Shown here piece after piece: positions 10,653 to 20,700 of a stretch of 64,000 nt of DNA. The notes below the pieces were generated by a model. The model saw only the letters and a list, made by a program, of their open reading frames with translations, ran no database searches and was not told the origin of the DNA. A program made the position numbers and the translations under genes. Origin of the DNA: Pedobacter frigidisoli (GTDB lineage Bacteria; Bacteroidota; Bacteroidia; Sphingobacteriales; Sphingobacteriaceae). Location: assembly GCF_004331675.1 (NCBI RefSeq), contig NZ_SJSN01000001.1, forward strand, positions 62,001 to 126,000. Direction: 5' to 3'. How positions within the stretch are numbered: the stretch's first letter is position 1; each line of letters opens with the position of its first letter.

Positions 10653-10732
10653 CGTCACCCTGAAATCATTTCAGGTTCTTAATTGCAGGGCAACTTAGCA
10701 TCAAAGATGCTGAAATAAATTCAGCATGACGA
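10653..10732. repeat. REP-like paired hairpins between convergent genes
   Basis: Two palindromes, 10659-10675 (CCTGAAATCATTTCAGG, perfect) and 10709-10725 (GCTGAAATAAATTCAGC), are flanked by outer CGTCA and TGACG. This is the paired CTGAA..TTCAG arrangement widely dispersed in Bacteroidota intergenic regions. It lies between the stops of the NTPase gene and the OmpA gene and could terminate both. Only one copy is in the window. Confidence 0.7.
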
Positions 10733-10793
10733 AATGAGGAGCCAAATCGTCATAAAAGCACCTTCAATTTTAATTACAATCGAACTTAGCTTA

Positions 10794-11633
10794 TTACTTA
10801 ATTAAGTTATACAATTCATCCAATTTTGGAGATAGAACAATTTCGATTCTTCTATTTTTACTTCTACCATCGGCACCAGTATTCGATCCAAGTGGTTGAA
10901 ACTCTCCCTTGCCGGTAGCTGTCATTCTCACGCTTTCTACCTTTTCATTATCCGTTAGATAACGAACAACCGAAGTAGCCCTTAAAACGCTCAAATCCCA
11001 ATTGTCCTTAATCTGACCAAGGTTATTTATTTTCTGATTATCGGTGTGTCCCTCAACAGCAATATTTATTTCGGGTTGTTGCTTTAATACGATAGCCAAT
11101 TGGGTAAGCGCCTGCTTGCCCTTTTCGTCGATGATGATACTTCCCGATGGGAATAATAGTTTATCGGTAAGCGAAACGTAAACCTTACCATTTTTAATCT
11201 CTACAGTTAAACCATTTTTGGTGAAGCCAAGTAAGGCCTGTTGAAGTTTCTCTTTTAACGAATTAGTTGCTTCATCGCGTTTGCGTAAAACTTCCTCAAC
11301 CTCTTTCAATCGCTTTTCACGAGCAGCTAAATCGCCAGATAATTTTGTAATTTCTGTTGAAGAATTATTCTTTAGTTTTTTATAATTCGCATCAACCTCA
11401 TTGTAGTTGGTCTGCAGATCACGAAGTTCTTCAGCCATTAAAGTGGTGTCCCTTTTTAGTTTAGCAACTTCTTTATCCAAATTCTCAATTTTAATTAAGC
11501 CCTCATTAAAAGCAGTGTACAACGAATCTTTACTACCCAATAAAGCCTTATATTTTTTCGGCGATAAGATTACGCATGAGGTTAACGATGAAATGAACAA
11601 GAGAATGGCAAAAGCTAGAAAGGTATGTTTCAT
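10794..11633 (-). CDS. OmpA family lipoprotein
   Basis: The 279-residue protein has a lipoprotein signal ending in LTSC (Cys20). A coiled-coil region rich in E and K runs over about residues 40-135, and an OmpA/MotB domain over about 140-270. The peptidoglycan-binding signature is visible as VEGHTDNQ and SKNRRIEIVL, with the Asp and Arg that contact diaminopimelate. It should tether the outer membrane to the cell wall through a lipid anchor and a coiled-coil spacer. It is followed by the REP-like hairpins and preceded by a short AT-rich gap with repeats of AGTATCAAG (about 11637-11671). Family assignment is firm; the specific role is not known. Confidence 0.9.
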   Translation of the reverse strand: MKHTFLAFAILLFISSLTSCVILSPKKYKALLGSKDSLYTAFNEGLIKIENLDKEVAKLKRDTTLMAEELRDLQTNYNEVDANYKKLKNNSSTEITKLSGDLAAREKRLKEVEEVLRKRDEATNSLKEKLQQALLGFTKNGLTVEIKNGKVYVSLTDKLLFPSGSIIIDEKGKQALTQLAIVLKQQPEINIAVEGHTDNQKINNLGQIKDNWDLSVLRATSVVRYLTDNEKVESVRMTATGKGEFQPLGSNTGADGRSKNRRIEIVLSPKLDELYNLIK

Positions 11634-11694
11634 ATTATAGTATCAAGATTTTAGTATCAAGTATCAAGACCCAAAATCGGTTTTTGAAATTTGG

Positions 11695-12354
11695 TTATTG
11701 ATTTACTGCGTTTCTCAAAAATACAACTAATGGTTGTACCATATTAAAATAACTTATTAACTTATCAACGAACGCAGGATCAAAAAATTCTTTGTCCTCA
11801 ATTTTCATGGTAGCCTCAAAACTTTTAAGCTTTAAAAATTCGATGTTCGGATCGGCAGGGTCGTAGCCTTTTGGTGCATTTTTCAAGGCATTATCTACGC
11901 CAAGCTTGAAGTTCTTTTTAAAATCCTTGTTCTCGATAACCTCCTTAAAATCACCGATGTTGTAATCTATTTCCTGTCTGATCAATTTTAGATGTGGCGC
12001 ATCTGGCATCCAATAACCGCCAGCGATGAAACTTTTACCCGGTTGAATATGCAAATAATAACCCGGTTCATTTCCACCTTTTTTAGTAGAAAACCACATA
12101 CCAAAGTTATTTTTATAAGGATCTTTATTTTTACTGAAACGAACATCGCGGTAAATCCGCAATAGGCTTTTCTTCGGATCAGCATCTGCTGAAAGTGTTG
12201 GATCTATCTTCGCCAGCGCCGGAATAATTTTGCCTACCATCTCTAAAACATCAGCCTTTGCTTCTTCATAAACGGCTTTGTTTTCGGCAAACCACTCTCG
12301 GTTGTTATTTTCTGCTACGTCTTTTATAAACTTGATGGTACTGGCTTTAAGCAT
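11695..12354 (-). CDS. DUF2461 family protein
   Basis: The 219-residue soluble protein begins MLKASTIKFIKDVAENNNREWF and contains the family's conserved stretches RIYRDVRFSKNKDPYK and YYLHIQPGKSFIAGGYW. These identify it as DUF2461 (TIGR02453). No biochemical function is established for the family. There is no signal peptide or membrane segment. It lies 61 bp from the OmpA gene in the same orientation, but nothing in the sequence ties it functionally to the neighbours. Confidence 0.9.
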   Translation of the reverse strand: MLKASTIKFIKDVAENNNREWFAENKAVYEEAKADVLEMVGKIIPALAKIDPTLSADADPKKSLLRIYRDVRFSKNKDPYKNNFGMWFSTKKGGNEPGYYLHIQPGKSFIAGGYWMPDAPHLKLIRQEIDYNIGDFKEVIENKDFKKNFKLGVDNALKNAPKGYDPADPNIEFLKLKSFEATMKIEDKEFFDPAFVDKLISYFNMVQPLVVFLRNAVNQ

Positions 12355-12404
12355 GAATTGATATTAATGGAAAAATACTGGAGGGAAACGATTCGTTCCC
12401 TCAT

Positions 12405-12686
12405 TTACTGAACAAAAAACATGGGTATAATCGCAGATAACGACAATAACACCGTTGCAATTAGATAAAATGATGCCTCTTTATGCTTCACGGCCAATTG
12501 ATACACCGTAAATAAAAATGCAGCAACTACAACTAATATCGCTGGAATGGTTATTAATTCGGTTATTGCACCAAAAACCACATTTTGTTGAAAGCGGGAA
12601 AACAAGCCAATAAAGGTTGCTAATAAATAAAAAGCAGATAAAATTGTTAAATAAAATATGCTTTTGGTTAAAGTATTGCTATTCAT
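12405..12686 (-). CDS. Small membrane protein, unknown
   Basis: The protein has 93 residues with about three hydrophobic segments (roughly residues 10-30, 42-64 and 72-91). I recognise no family. It sits between DUF2461 and DUF983 genes in the same orientation, so it may be co-transcribed with them. Start and stop are clear, and the composition is that of a real inner-membrane protein. Confidence 0.65.
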   Translation of the reverse strand: MNSNTLTKSIFYLTILSAFYLLATFIGLFSRFQQNVVFGAITELITIPAILVVVAAFLFTVYQLAVKHKEASFYLIATVLLSLSAIIPMFFVQ

Positions 12687-12737
12687 GATTGATTAGTTCT
12701 TCTGATACAAATAAATTTTTACACAACTAAAGATAAC

Positions 12738-13133
12738 TTATTTATCGTAATAAGGTTTATACTTTATATTCGGCGATAGTACATGTAATAAAATAATTCT
12801 CGAATAACGGTAATTAAAGGGATATAATATAAAGCAACCTGCAAAAATCGCGATAAGGTAATGCCAAAAAGTAGCATCGGTTAATGGCCCAAAAATTAAA
12901 TAAGTAAGGAAACTTACTGCAAGCATTTCGATTACATTCATAGCGTAACTTACATACATGGCTGCATAAAAATAGCCCGGCTCAATTTCAATCCGCTGTG
13001 CACAATAACTGCAGATCTCTTTGGTGTGTTGAATATTCCAACCATACATACTGCCGGTAAAAATATCGCCTCTACGGCAATGCGGACATTTGCAGTGGAT
13101 AATAGCGGAAAGCTTTGAAGTCCTTTCGGCCAT
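12738..13133 (-). CDS. DUF983 family membrane protein
   Basis: The 131-residue protein has an N-terminal zinc-ribbon-like pair of CxxC motifs (CKCPHCRRGDIF and CSYC), then EPGYFYAAMYVSYAMN and two membrane segments. This matches DUF983, often found beside cytochrome oxidase and heme biosynthesis genes. The start is 2 bp from the stop of the preceding CAMC-type gene, so the two are probably translated from one message. The role in oxidase assembly is inferred from family context only. Confidence 0.85.
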   Translation of the reverse strand: MAERTSKLSAIIHCKCPHCRRGDIFTGSMYGWNIQHTKEICSYCAQRIEIEPGYFYAAMYVSYAMNVIEMLAVSFLTYLIFGPLTDATFWHYLIAIFAGCFILYPFNYRYSRIILLHVLSPNIKYKPYYDK

Positions 13134-13135
13134 AT

Positions 13136-13408
13136 TTAATTGAGATTGAAAGGTTCTTTCTTCATGTTAAGGTGAACATTCTTTTTGCGGTATTTTTTAT
13201 ACCAAACCACGCCCACAATAATGGCCATTAAGTAGGGTACAGCAAGCAAATATAAAACCCCAGTATTTAAACCCGCTGAAACGGTATTGCCATTTTTTAC
13301 ACCTTGCTCTGCATTGATGCTACACATGGCGCATTGCGCATTAACCTCAGGCACAATTGCAAAACTGAAAACGAGCACAAATAAGATAAAAACCAATTTC
13401 TTTTTCAT
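13136..13408 (-). CDS. Small secreted/membrane CAMC-type protein of the oxidase region
   Basis: The ATG at 13408 (MKKKLVFILFVLVF) is preferred over the upstream in-frame ATG at 13447 because it gives a clean signal peptide. The mature protein starts QCAMCSINAEQG, a CxxC motif just after the cleavage site. A membrane segment (LYLLAVPYLMAIIVGVVW) and a basic tail follow. Similar small proteins with an N-terminal CAMC lie next to SCO and DUF420 genes in other Bacteroidota, from my recollection of gene neighbourhoods. A role in copper or oxidase maturation is inference. Confidence 0.7.
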   Translation of the reverse strand: MKKKLVFILFVLVFSFAIVPEVNAQCAMCSINAEQGVKNGNTVSAGLNTGVLYLLAVPYLMAIIVGVVWYKKYRKKNVHLNMKKEPFNLN

Positions 13409-13462
13409 CACCACAAATATAATGAATAAACGAGTGAAGGGTGGCAAAAATTATGTCATAAA

Positions 13463-13488
13463 AAAACCCCGCTGAAAAGCGGGGTTTT
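13463..13488. terminator. Strong bidirectional rho-independent terminator
   Basis: A perfect stem, AAAACCCCGCT with AGCGGGGTTTT, closes over a GAAA loop and has A/T tracts on both sides. It lies 30 bp downstream of the DUF4302 stop, so it ends the SusCD operon. It also insulates the downstream CAMC/DUF983 genes. Confidence 0.92.
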
Positions 13489-13517
13489 AAGAGATCGTTA
13501 AAATATGGAGCTAATTT

Positions 13518-14864
13518 TTATAATAAAGATCCAGTAAAAGTAAAGTCAGGATGTTCAACACTTATAAATTGACCAAGTGTTTCACCTGTAGTTGGGTGAG
13601 TAAAATAGCCTAATGTAAAAGTATCAACGTTTAACCTTTGTGTAGTTAGTGGCGCCATATTAGCAACGATTAGACCTGCATTACCTGTTGGTGTACCTGC
13701 AGTAAATTTAAATACTCCTGCATCGTTTTTGGTATAGGTAAAAGGAAAATCGCCAAGAAATCTACTTGCTCCTTGATAGATATCGGTGGTCAAGGTCATT
13801 TTTTTATTTAAAACGACAAAAGCAAATGTCATTTTATCTAGTCTTAAGCCATAAGGACCAGCTAACATTGCAGCAGCTGCAGAAGCTCTCCTTGCTTGGA
13901 AATCAGCTGACCATCCTGGATACGTTGTTGCAAAAGGCGCAACTATAGATGAAAATTTAACACCTAATAATAAGTGTAGTGGTAATAATGGTGTAGGAGA
14001 ATTTTTAATGATGTATTCTTTCCCTGCAGCATCGTACGCAGCCAAAGTTGTCGCATCTTTCCATGCGAACTTAACAAATGTAATTCCTTGGTAAAGTACA
14101 CCTCCGCTTAAAACAGATGCACCATCAAGTGAAAAAGCAAATTTGCCTGTGCTTGAAGCAATTGATCCATCAGCTAATATACCAGAAAAATTCACCCTTT
14201 TACCTGAACCTACTGAAGTTGTAAAATCAAATCCAATACCAGCCTTTAAGGTAGCGTTGCCTGATAAAATATCAACGTATGCATTGGTATTAGTAGCAAA
14301 GAAACTCTTAAATTTATCAATTGCTGTTTTGTAACCACCAGCTTCATATACAGCTTTCTGTGCTGCCGTTGCTTTAACTAACCTAAAAGGCTGACGGTAT
14401 TTTTTACCAGTAAAAATGATACTATCTGGCGTAGAATGATCATAAATAAATTCTACGTCACTCTTGTGTCCAGAACCAGTAACGCCACCAAAAGAAGCAG
14501 GGTTTGGATCATCTAATAACGAAATGGTGTTGTAAGTATCGAAAATCAGTTCTGCTCCAGCATTTGCTTTTACCCTAAATGTTGAAGTTCCAACTGTGGT
14601 AGAGGCCGCCGTAGTTGCATCACCATACATCTTTACAACTTGGGTGGGTCCATCAAAACTGATGTAAAAACCGTAACCTCCACCAGCTTGCGTTGGTAAA
14701 GTGGCAATCCATCCATTTGGTGCCGTAGTTAAAATTGTGTTTACCTCAGCTATTGCTTTTTGCATTCTAACTTCTGGAAGCTCATCGAATGCTAATTCAA
14801 ATGAAGATTTTTTACAGCTTGCAAATGCGAGCAAGACCATAAATAAATATAATAATCTTTTCAT
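13518..14864 (-). CDS. DUF4302 lipoprotein of the SusCD locus
   Basis: The 448-residue protein has a lipoprotein signal (LLAFASCKK). It contains the DUF4302 start signature QKAIAEVNTILTTAPNGW, followed by GGGYGFYISFDG. The family is found with SusCD pairs and zinc-metallohydrolase lipoproteins. It is probably a surface-exposed lipoprotein that helps capture or process the imported substrate, which is unknown. It is the last gene of the operon, 3 bp after the metallohydrolase stop, and is followed by a strong terminator. Confidence 0.86.
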   Translation of the reverse strand: MKRLLYLFMVLLAFASCKKSSFELAFDELPEVRMQKAIAEVNTILTTAPNGWIATLPTQAGGGYGFYISFDGPTQVVKMYGDATTAASTTVGTSTFRVKANAGAELIFDTYNTISLLDDPNPASFGGVTGSGHKSDVEFIYDHSTPDSIIFTGKKYRQPFRLVKATAAQKAVYEAGGYKTAIDKFKSFFATNTNAYVDILSGNATLKAGIGFDFTTSVGSGKRVNFSGILADGSIASSTGKFAFSLDGASVLSGGVLYQGITFVKFAWKDATTLAAYDAAGKEYIIKNSPTPLLPLHLLLGVKFSSIVAPFATTYPGWSADFQARRASAAAAMLAGPYGLRLDKMTFAFVVLNKKMTLTTDIYQGASRFLGDFPFTYTKNDAGVFKFTAGTPTGNAGLIVANMAPLTTQRLNVDTFTLGYFTHPTTGETLGQFISVEHPDFTFTGSLL

Positions 14865-14867
14865 ATT

Positions 14868-16259
14868 CTATAATGCTTGTCCTAATAGTCCGTAAAAATT
14901 ATTTGTAGGTGTACCACTTAAGTAAAAACCACCATATTGATTGTAGTTTGCAGGATCAATTGTTGGAGGTAACCAATCAGCAATAAATGTTTTCCCAGTC
15001 AGATAGGCTTGAATACTATTAGTAAATGCGGCTGTAAATAGTGTTGCGTTTGCGTAAGAACCCGTTGTTCCCGCTTGTGCAACTTTTGTAAAAGTAACGG
15101 CTCCTGTTGTTGGGTTAATAGTATAAGTAAATGTATAATCCGCAAAAAATTGAGTTCCTCCAGCAGCTGCAGTAAATGCAGCACGAACTGTTAATGCTGT
15201 TGTTGATTCAAATCTAAACTGTAAATAATCCATATGGTATTTCGCAGTCGTATTAACAGCTAAAATAGCAGCTTTAAATGTATTATAAGGCGTAGAAAAG
15301 TCAGATGATGTCGCATTTGCAGAATATATACCGTCCTCCAAATTAATAGTCATAGTTTTATACAAATTCTGACCCATCCAATAACGGAAACTAGCATTTT
15401 GATAATTATAAGTTTTTCTTACAACCTCTTGAATTTCTTTTTGTAGTGCTCTAAAATCTATACCAAGGTTGGTGTTGAAATATTGAACCACACTAGCTTC
15501 CTTAGCTTTCAATGCCGCTTTACCCGCTACAGACGAACCATTTGCCCAAGCGTCGAACCAGGCCTGACCCAATACTAATAGTGATGTAGTAGTTTCCGCA
15601 AAATCTTCTCCAGGTTGACTTGATGCATAAGGAGTAACATAACCATTCGCACGTGCAGTAGCATCACTTACAGTTGTCCAAGTAGCCAGATATGTAGATT
15701 TTGTAATTAACTGAAAATCAACAGGCATAGGCACAATTTGGTTTAAAATATGCGTAAATTCATGATGAATGGTTCTTAATTTACCAACAACAGCTCCAGT
15801 ATTGGTTAAATCAAAATTATTCAAATCATAAATCGTTATATTTCTCCCAGCTGCTGCTGTAGCAAGCGTATAAGAATTATCAGGGTTATAAGATCCTGAG
15901 CCAAATAATACAAACTGTTTAGGAGAATATTTTTTAATAAAAGTAGTCCCCGCAATTTTTCTGTATGGTAATAGAAAGCCCTCTAGAACTGTTTGCATTT
16001 GCGGTTGTACTTTCTCAACTTTCACCGAAGCGACGTCTCTATCATCTCCATGGTAAAAGCGATTATAGCGATAAATTACATCAATATTGTACTCATTTAA
16101 GAATGTGGTGGTAAGCCAGGTATCTAATGGAGTATTAGCCACGGGATTATCAACATTCAGCTTTGCGAAATCAACCGATACTGGGTCTTCTTTACGGCAT
16201 GATACAATCACGGAAATAAAGAACAGTGCAGCAAAAATTTTAAATATATTTTTTTTCAT
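14868..16259 (-). CDS. Substrate import-associated zinc metallohydrolase lipoprotein
   Basis: The 463-residue protein has a lipoprotein signal (SVIVSCRKE, Cys21) and an HExxH zinc motif at residues 166-170 (HEFTH) within LRTIHHEFTHILNQ. This fits the TIGR04549 family, putative zinc-binding lipoproteins encoded beside SusC/SusD pairs. A likely third ligand could not be picked with certainty. It presumably cleaves a substrate at the cell surface before uptake by the adjacent SusCD complex. Whether it is a peptidase is not proven by sequence. Confidence 0.87.
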   Translation of the reverse strand: MKKNIFKIFAALFFISVIVSCRKEDPVSVDFAKLNVDNPVANTPLDTWLTTTFLNEYNIDVIYRYNRFYHGDDRDVASVKVEKVQPQMQTVLEGFLLPYRKIAGTTFIKKYSPKQFVLFGSGSYNPDNSYTLATAAAGRNITIYDLNNFDLTNTGAVVGKLRTIHHEFTHILNQIVPMPVDFQLITKSTYLATWTTVSDATARANGYVTPYASSQPGEDFAETTTSLLVLGQAWFDAWANGSSVAGKAALKAKEASVVQYFNTNLGIDFRALQKEIQEVVRKTYNYQNASFRYWMGQNLYKTMTINLEDGIYSANATSSDFSTPYNTFKAAILAVNTTAKYHMDYLQFRFESTTALTVRAAFTAAAGGTQFFADYTFTYTINPTTGAVTFTKVAQAGTTGSYANATLFTAAFTNSIQAYLTGKTFIADWLPPTIDPANYNQYGGFYLSGTPTNNFYGLLGQAL

Positions 16260-16273
16260 AACATTTAAATTTA

Positions 16274-17746
16274 TTATCTAGGATTTAATGGAACACCAGA
16301 TAGAAGTGCTTCTTGAGGTATTTGAAAAACTCGGCGCAAATCATTAGGAGCCAGATCCTTAAATGTTTCAACCCCGAATGTATCATATTGATTGTGAGTG
16401 ACAGTTAAGCCTTTTCTCACAATATCTAACCATCGGATTCCCTCTTGTAAAAATTCTGCTTTTTTACTTTCTAAAATAAGTTTAATTATTGCTTCTTTTG
16501 AATCCGCTATATTATAGAAAACAGTAATTTTGGGTAATGTAGCCACATCTGTAGAGGCGCTATAATTGGTGATTTTTGTACTTAAAAAGATATTCACATC
16601 TCTTAAGGAATTATCAAATTGGCCTAATTCTGCATATGCCTCAGCCCTGTTCATTAATGATTCATCAACAGTCAATAATGGAGCAATCAAATAAGGGTAA
16701 CCAATATCGGCACCTGGACTTGTGCGGAAAAAATATTCCTTAAACTTATATGTGGTGTAGTTTGGAGCTCCGTACGATAAAATTTTATCCGCTCTAGTTT
16801 TTCCAGTGAAATTACCCGCTGTACTGAACATTTTCACCAAATTGATTCCATAACCATATCTTGGTGAAGTTTGTCTTTGCCATAAAGAATACTGTTCTGT
16901 TAATAACAAAGAAGATTTTTGATCAGATCGTGTAAATGCACTTCTAAAATCTTCAGCTCCATATGCCCTATAAATGGTATTAAGAGGCCTCAAATTATTG
17001 TAAAAATCATTTGCAGGTACCGTAGCTGTAGAATGATCAATTACTTTTTGCCATTCACCTTTAAATAAATAAAAGCGAGATGCAAAAGCATGTGCAGCAG
17101 CTGGAGTAAAATGATATTTTGGAACACTGTACGCAGAAGATGATAATAAAGCTATTCCTTCAGTTAAATCTTTCTCAATTTTCGCATAAGTTGCTGCAAC
17201 TGTTTCTCTATCATACTGAACGATAACTTTCGTTTCTGGTGCTGTAACATATGGAATACCAGGAGAATTATTTGCACCACCAATTACATATGGTTTGGAG
17301 AAAAAAGTAACCAACATAAAATGTGCATAAGCACGTGCTAACAATGCTTCGCCCTTATAAGGTAAAACACCTGTACCAAGATTATTCTTTTCGATGGCTT
17401 CTAGTGCTTGATTTGCCGCAGCAATTCCTTCGTAGCATCCATTCCAATAGCTTGTTGTTGATCCGGTCTGGTCACCAATTAAATCTTGCCAGTTGTACGG
17501 TCTTGCGATTACATCATCTAAGCTTCCAACACCACTTCCTTTATCTTCAGTATTATCTGAGTAGCTTTCAGTAAAATAATAATAATCATTTCTAGGATAT
17601 GCTGTAGTTACTAACTGAGCAACTTTATCAATTGTATTTATTTCAGTTCTATTATCAGGTTCTTTGTCTAAATACTTATTACATGATTGTGTAGTAAGCA
17701 AAAGTCCAAGTCCGAATAAAAGAGATTGTATTTTGTTTAATTTCAT
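16274..17746 (-). CDS. SusD/RagB family nutrient-binding lipoprotein
   Basis: The 490-residue protein has a lipobox at TTQSCNKYLD followed by DKEPDNRTEI, typical of SusD starts. TPR-like helices with ALLARAYAHFMLV and the C-terminal RWLDIVRKG and FQIPQEALLSG signatures identify SusD/RagB. It should form the lid of the TonB-dependent SusC transporter encoded immediately upstream (12-bp gap). No substrate can be read from the sequence. Confidence 0.94.
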   Translation of the reverse strand: MKLNKIQSLLFGLGLLLTTQSCNKYLDKEPDNRTEINTIDKVAQLVTTAYPRNDYYYFTESYSDNTEDKGSGVGSLDDVIARPYNWQDLIGDQTGSTTSYWNGCYEGIAAANQALEAIEKNNLGTGVLPYKGEALLARAYAHFMLVTFFSKPYVIGGANNSPGIPYVTAPETKVIVQYDRETVAATYAKIEKDLTEGIALLSSSAYSVPKYHFTPAAAHAFASRFYLFKGEWQKVIDHSTATVPANDFYNNLRPLNTIYRAYGAEDFRSAFTRSDQKSSLLLTEQYSLWQRQTSPRYGYGINLVKMFSTAGNFTGKTRADKILSYGAPNYTTYKFKEYFFRTSPGADIGYPYLIAPLLTVDESLMNRAEAYAELGQFDNSLRDVNIFLSTKITNYSASTDVATLPKITVFYNIADSKEAIIKLILESKKAEFLQEGIRWLDIVRKGLTVTHNQYDTFGVETFKDLAPNDLRRVFQIPQEALLSGVPLNPR

Positions 17747-17758
17747 AATTTTAAATAT

Positions 17759-20700
17759 TTAGAATCCAACCTTTAATGATAATGTATATTGTTTTGGAAT
17801 CGGCAAAGCAACCCCTCCACTTCCAAAGAATTCTGGATCTTGTCCATTTAGATTCTTATCTGAATATAGCAAAGCCAAGTTATTACCGATTAAAGATATG
17901 GTTGCATTAGCCATGTGTAATTTTGAAGTTATCTTTTTAGGAACATCGTATCCAAGGGAAATTTGTTTAAAGCGAATATAATCACCTTTTGCAACTCTTT
18001 CTGTAGAGAAGTTGTAGAGGTTGTAAGGGTAGCGAGCTGAGATCGTAGAGCCATCAGCATCTTTAATAGTTTGAGATGCATCGAAAGGATCTAATAGAGC
18101 GGGTATATTTGTGAATTTTTCATCACCTGGCATAATCCATCTATTTAACATATCTTTTGACATTGAATAAATATCAGAATAGGAAGCTTGGTAAGTAGCA
18201 TCTAGTCTCACGAAATTACCAGCAGCAAATGTTAACAATGCAGATAGGCTGAAGTTTTTATACCTAAATTGATTGTAAAAACCGCCATAAAAAGTTGGAT
18301 CATTTGGGCCCTCATATTTAAGATAGCTAATATCATTGCTCTGCAAATTAACATATGAACTACGTTTACCGGCCTCATCAATATAATAAGGAAAACCACG
18401 ATCATGGTCTAACCCATCAAATTGAATAGAGTATAATCCCCTTTGTGCATGGCCTAACAATGCTCCGCCATCTGCTGAAACCAAAGTAAAAATACTTGGA
18501 TTTACTTCGAGATTTGTAATTTCATTTTTATTAAAAGCAACATTGAATTGAGTTCTCCATCTAAAATCTGTATTATTGATAGCATTTCCTGCAACTGTAA
18601 ATTCAATACCTTTAGAGGTCATATCAGCATAGTTAGCCACTTTATTAAATTGACCGCCAATACCTGATGTTTTAATATTACCTATTAAATCAAAAATATT
18701 CTTTCTATAAATATCGAAAGTAACATTAATTCTATCTTTCAAAAACGTCAAGTCAGCACCGAGATTTAGTTCTTTGGTTTTTTCCCAAGTTAGTTCTGAA
18801 TTTTCTAACCCAGAAATAAATGTTGCTGTTTCTTTTTCATTATCATACGGTCTTCTAGTAATTTGATTGTAGAAAACTGCCGCAGAATTATTCGCATTAC
18901 CTAGATTAGCTGTTAGGCCATAAGTTGCTCTAACACGGGCTGAAGAAAATATATCATTTTTGGGCCAAAAACTTTCTTGATCAATATTCCATGCACCAGA
19001 AATATTCCAGGTAGGCAACCATCTAGCTGTTCTGCTTTTACCCATTAAGTTTGAACCATCATAACGTGTGGTTGCATTAAAGCTATATTTTTCTTTATAT
19101 GAATAAGCAGCCCTCAAAGCAAATGCAGAGAAACGATCATAACCATTGCTCATGCCGAAATAAGGGAATCCAGATTCTTGCGCCCACTTAAAATATTTAT
19201 AGGCAGAATTAACGATTCCGCCGTTTTCATATTGATAACCCACACCATCAAAATTTTCTGCCTGACGATCTGCAAAGCGAACTTCCATTGATCCAAAAAC
19301 ATTTAATCTATGATCAGTTGCAAAAGTCTTATCAAACTCTAAATTTTGTCTGAAATAATAACTTTTTAAGTTATCAGTAGTTGTGTTGTAAAAACCCCCT
19401 TCTGGCAATACACTTTCAGGTAATCCATAAGGATTGGCAGGGTCTGTATATAAAAATTTGTTGCTTCCTATAGTTGTAGCATCCGAAGTATTACGATAAG
19501 CCAAAACCATATTTGCATTTTCAAGAATATAATGTTGACGCTCAGTTTTAGCAAAACGATATGCTCCATCAACAGAATAGGTTAAACTTGGAATAATTTT
19601 GTATTTAATTCCTCCTTGAACCTTAAAATCAATATTACCAAGCGTTAGATAATTATTATCAATTTCATGAAGAATGTTAAATGGAGAGTAGTTTCTTGTA
19701 AAGAATTCCCTATTCCCGTTCTCATCAAATGCTGTCATGGTACGGCTAGTATTTAATGCATAAGAATAAGGATTGATATCAAAATCACGAGAGAATTTAC
19801 CATAAACTGGATCAGATGTTCTTTCTTGCGTACCAGGTGCACGTTGATCACGAACAGAACCATTCATTAAAATCTCCGCACTTAATTTCGAACTCATTTT
19901 AAAGTTAGCTCTAAAATTTCCCGTGAAACGGTCCACACTATTACCAACTGTTTGTCCACTATCATGTAGATATGATGTTGAGGCATAAGTTTGAAATTTT
20001 TCAGTTCCAGAATTAATACTCATCGAATGCTCTTGCAAAAGTGAATTTTTGAATAGCACATCAAACCAGTCTGTATTTGCGTTCGCGTAGCGTTGTAAAA
20101 AATTGTTTCGGCTTGAGATATCATTACGCAATGCAAATGAATCATTAGATGGGTTGTAATCATATAAAGAATTGTACATTTTGTAAAAAGCTCCACCCTC
20201 AGATCCACGAGATGCTGTAGTATGCTGAAAATATCCTTTATTTTCAAGCTCGATCAAAACTGACATTTGATCAGCAGAATTTAGAATATCAAAATTATCA
20301 TAAGAAGGCTTTAAGTAAGTAGTGAAGTTACCTGTATAGCTAATCCTAGGTGTTCCCTCGGTATTTTTCCCCTTTTTTGTTGTAACAACGATTACCCCAT
20401 TCATCGCTCTTGCCCCGTACATTGCTGTAGCAGCGGCATCTTTCAAAATATTAAAGCTTTCAATGTCATCTGGATTCAATCCTGCAACCGATGATCCAAC
20501 GAGTGTATTTGCATCACCAGTGGACAAGGCATCGTTTGAAATATTAACTAAATCTTCCAAAATAATTCCATCAACAACCCAAAGAGGCTTGTTATCACCA
20601 GTTATTGAGGTAGCACCACGAACACGAATTTTAGGTGCAGCTCCAAATGTACCTGATACGTTTTGTACCGATACACCAGCTACCTGACCTTCAAGCATAC

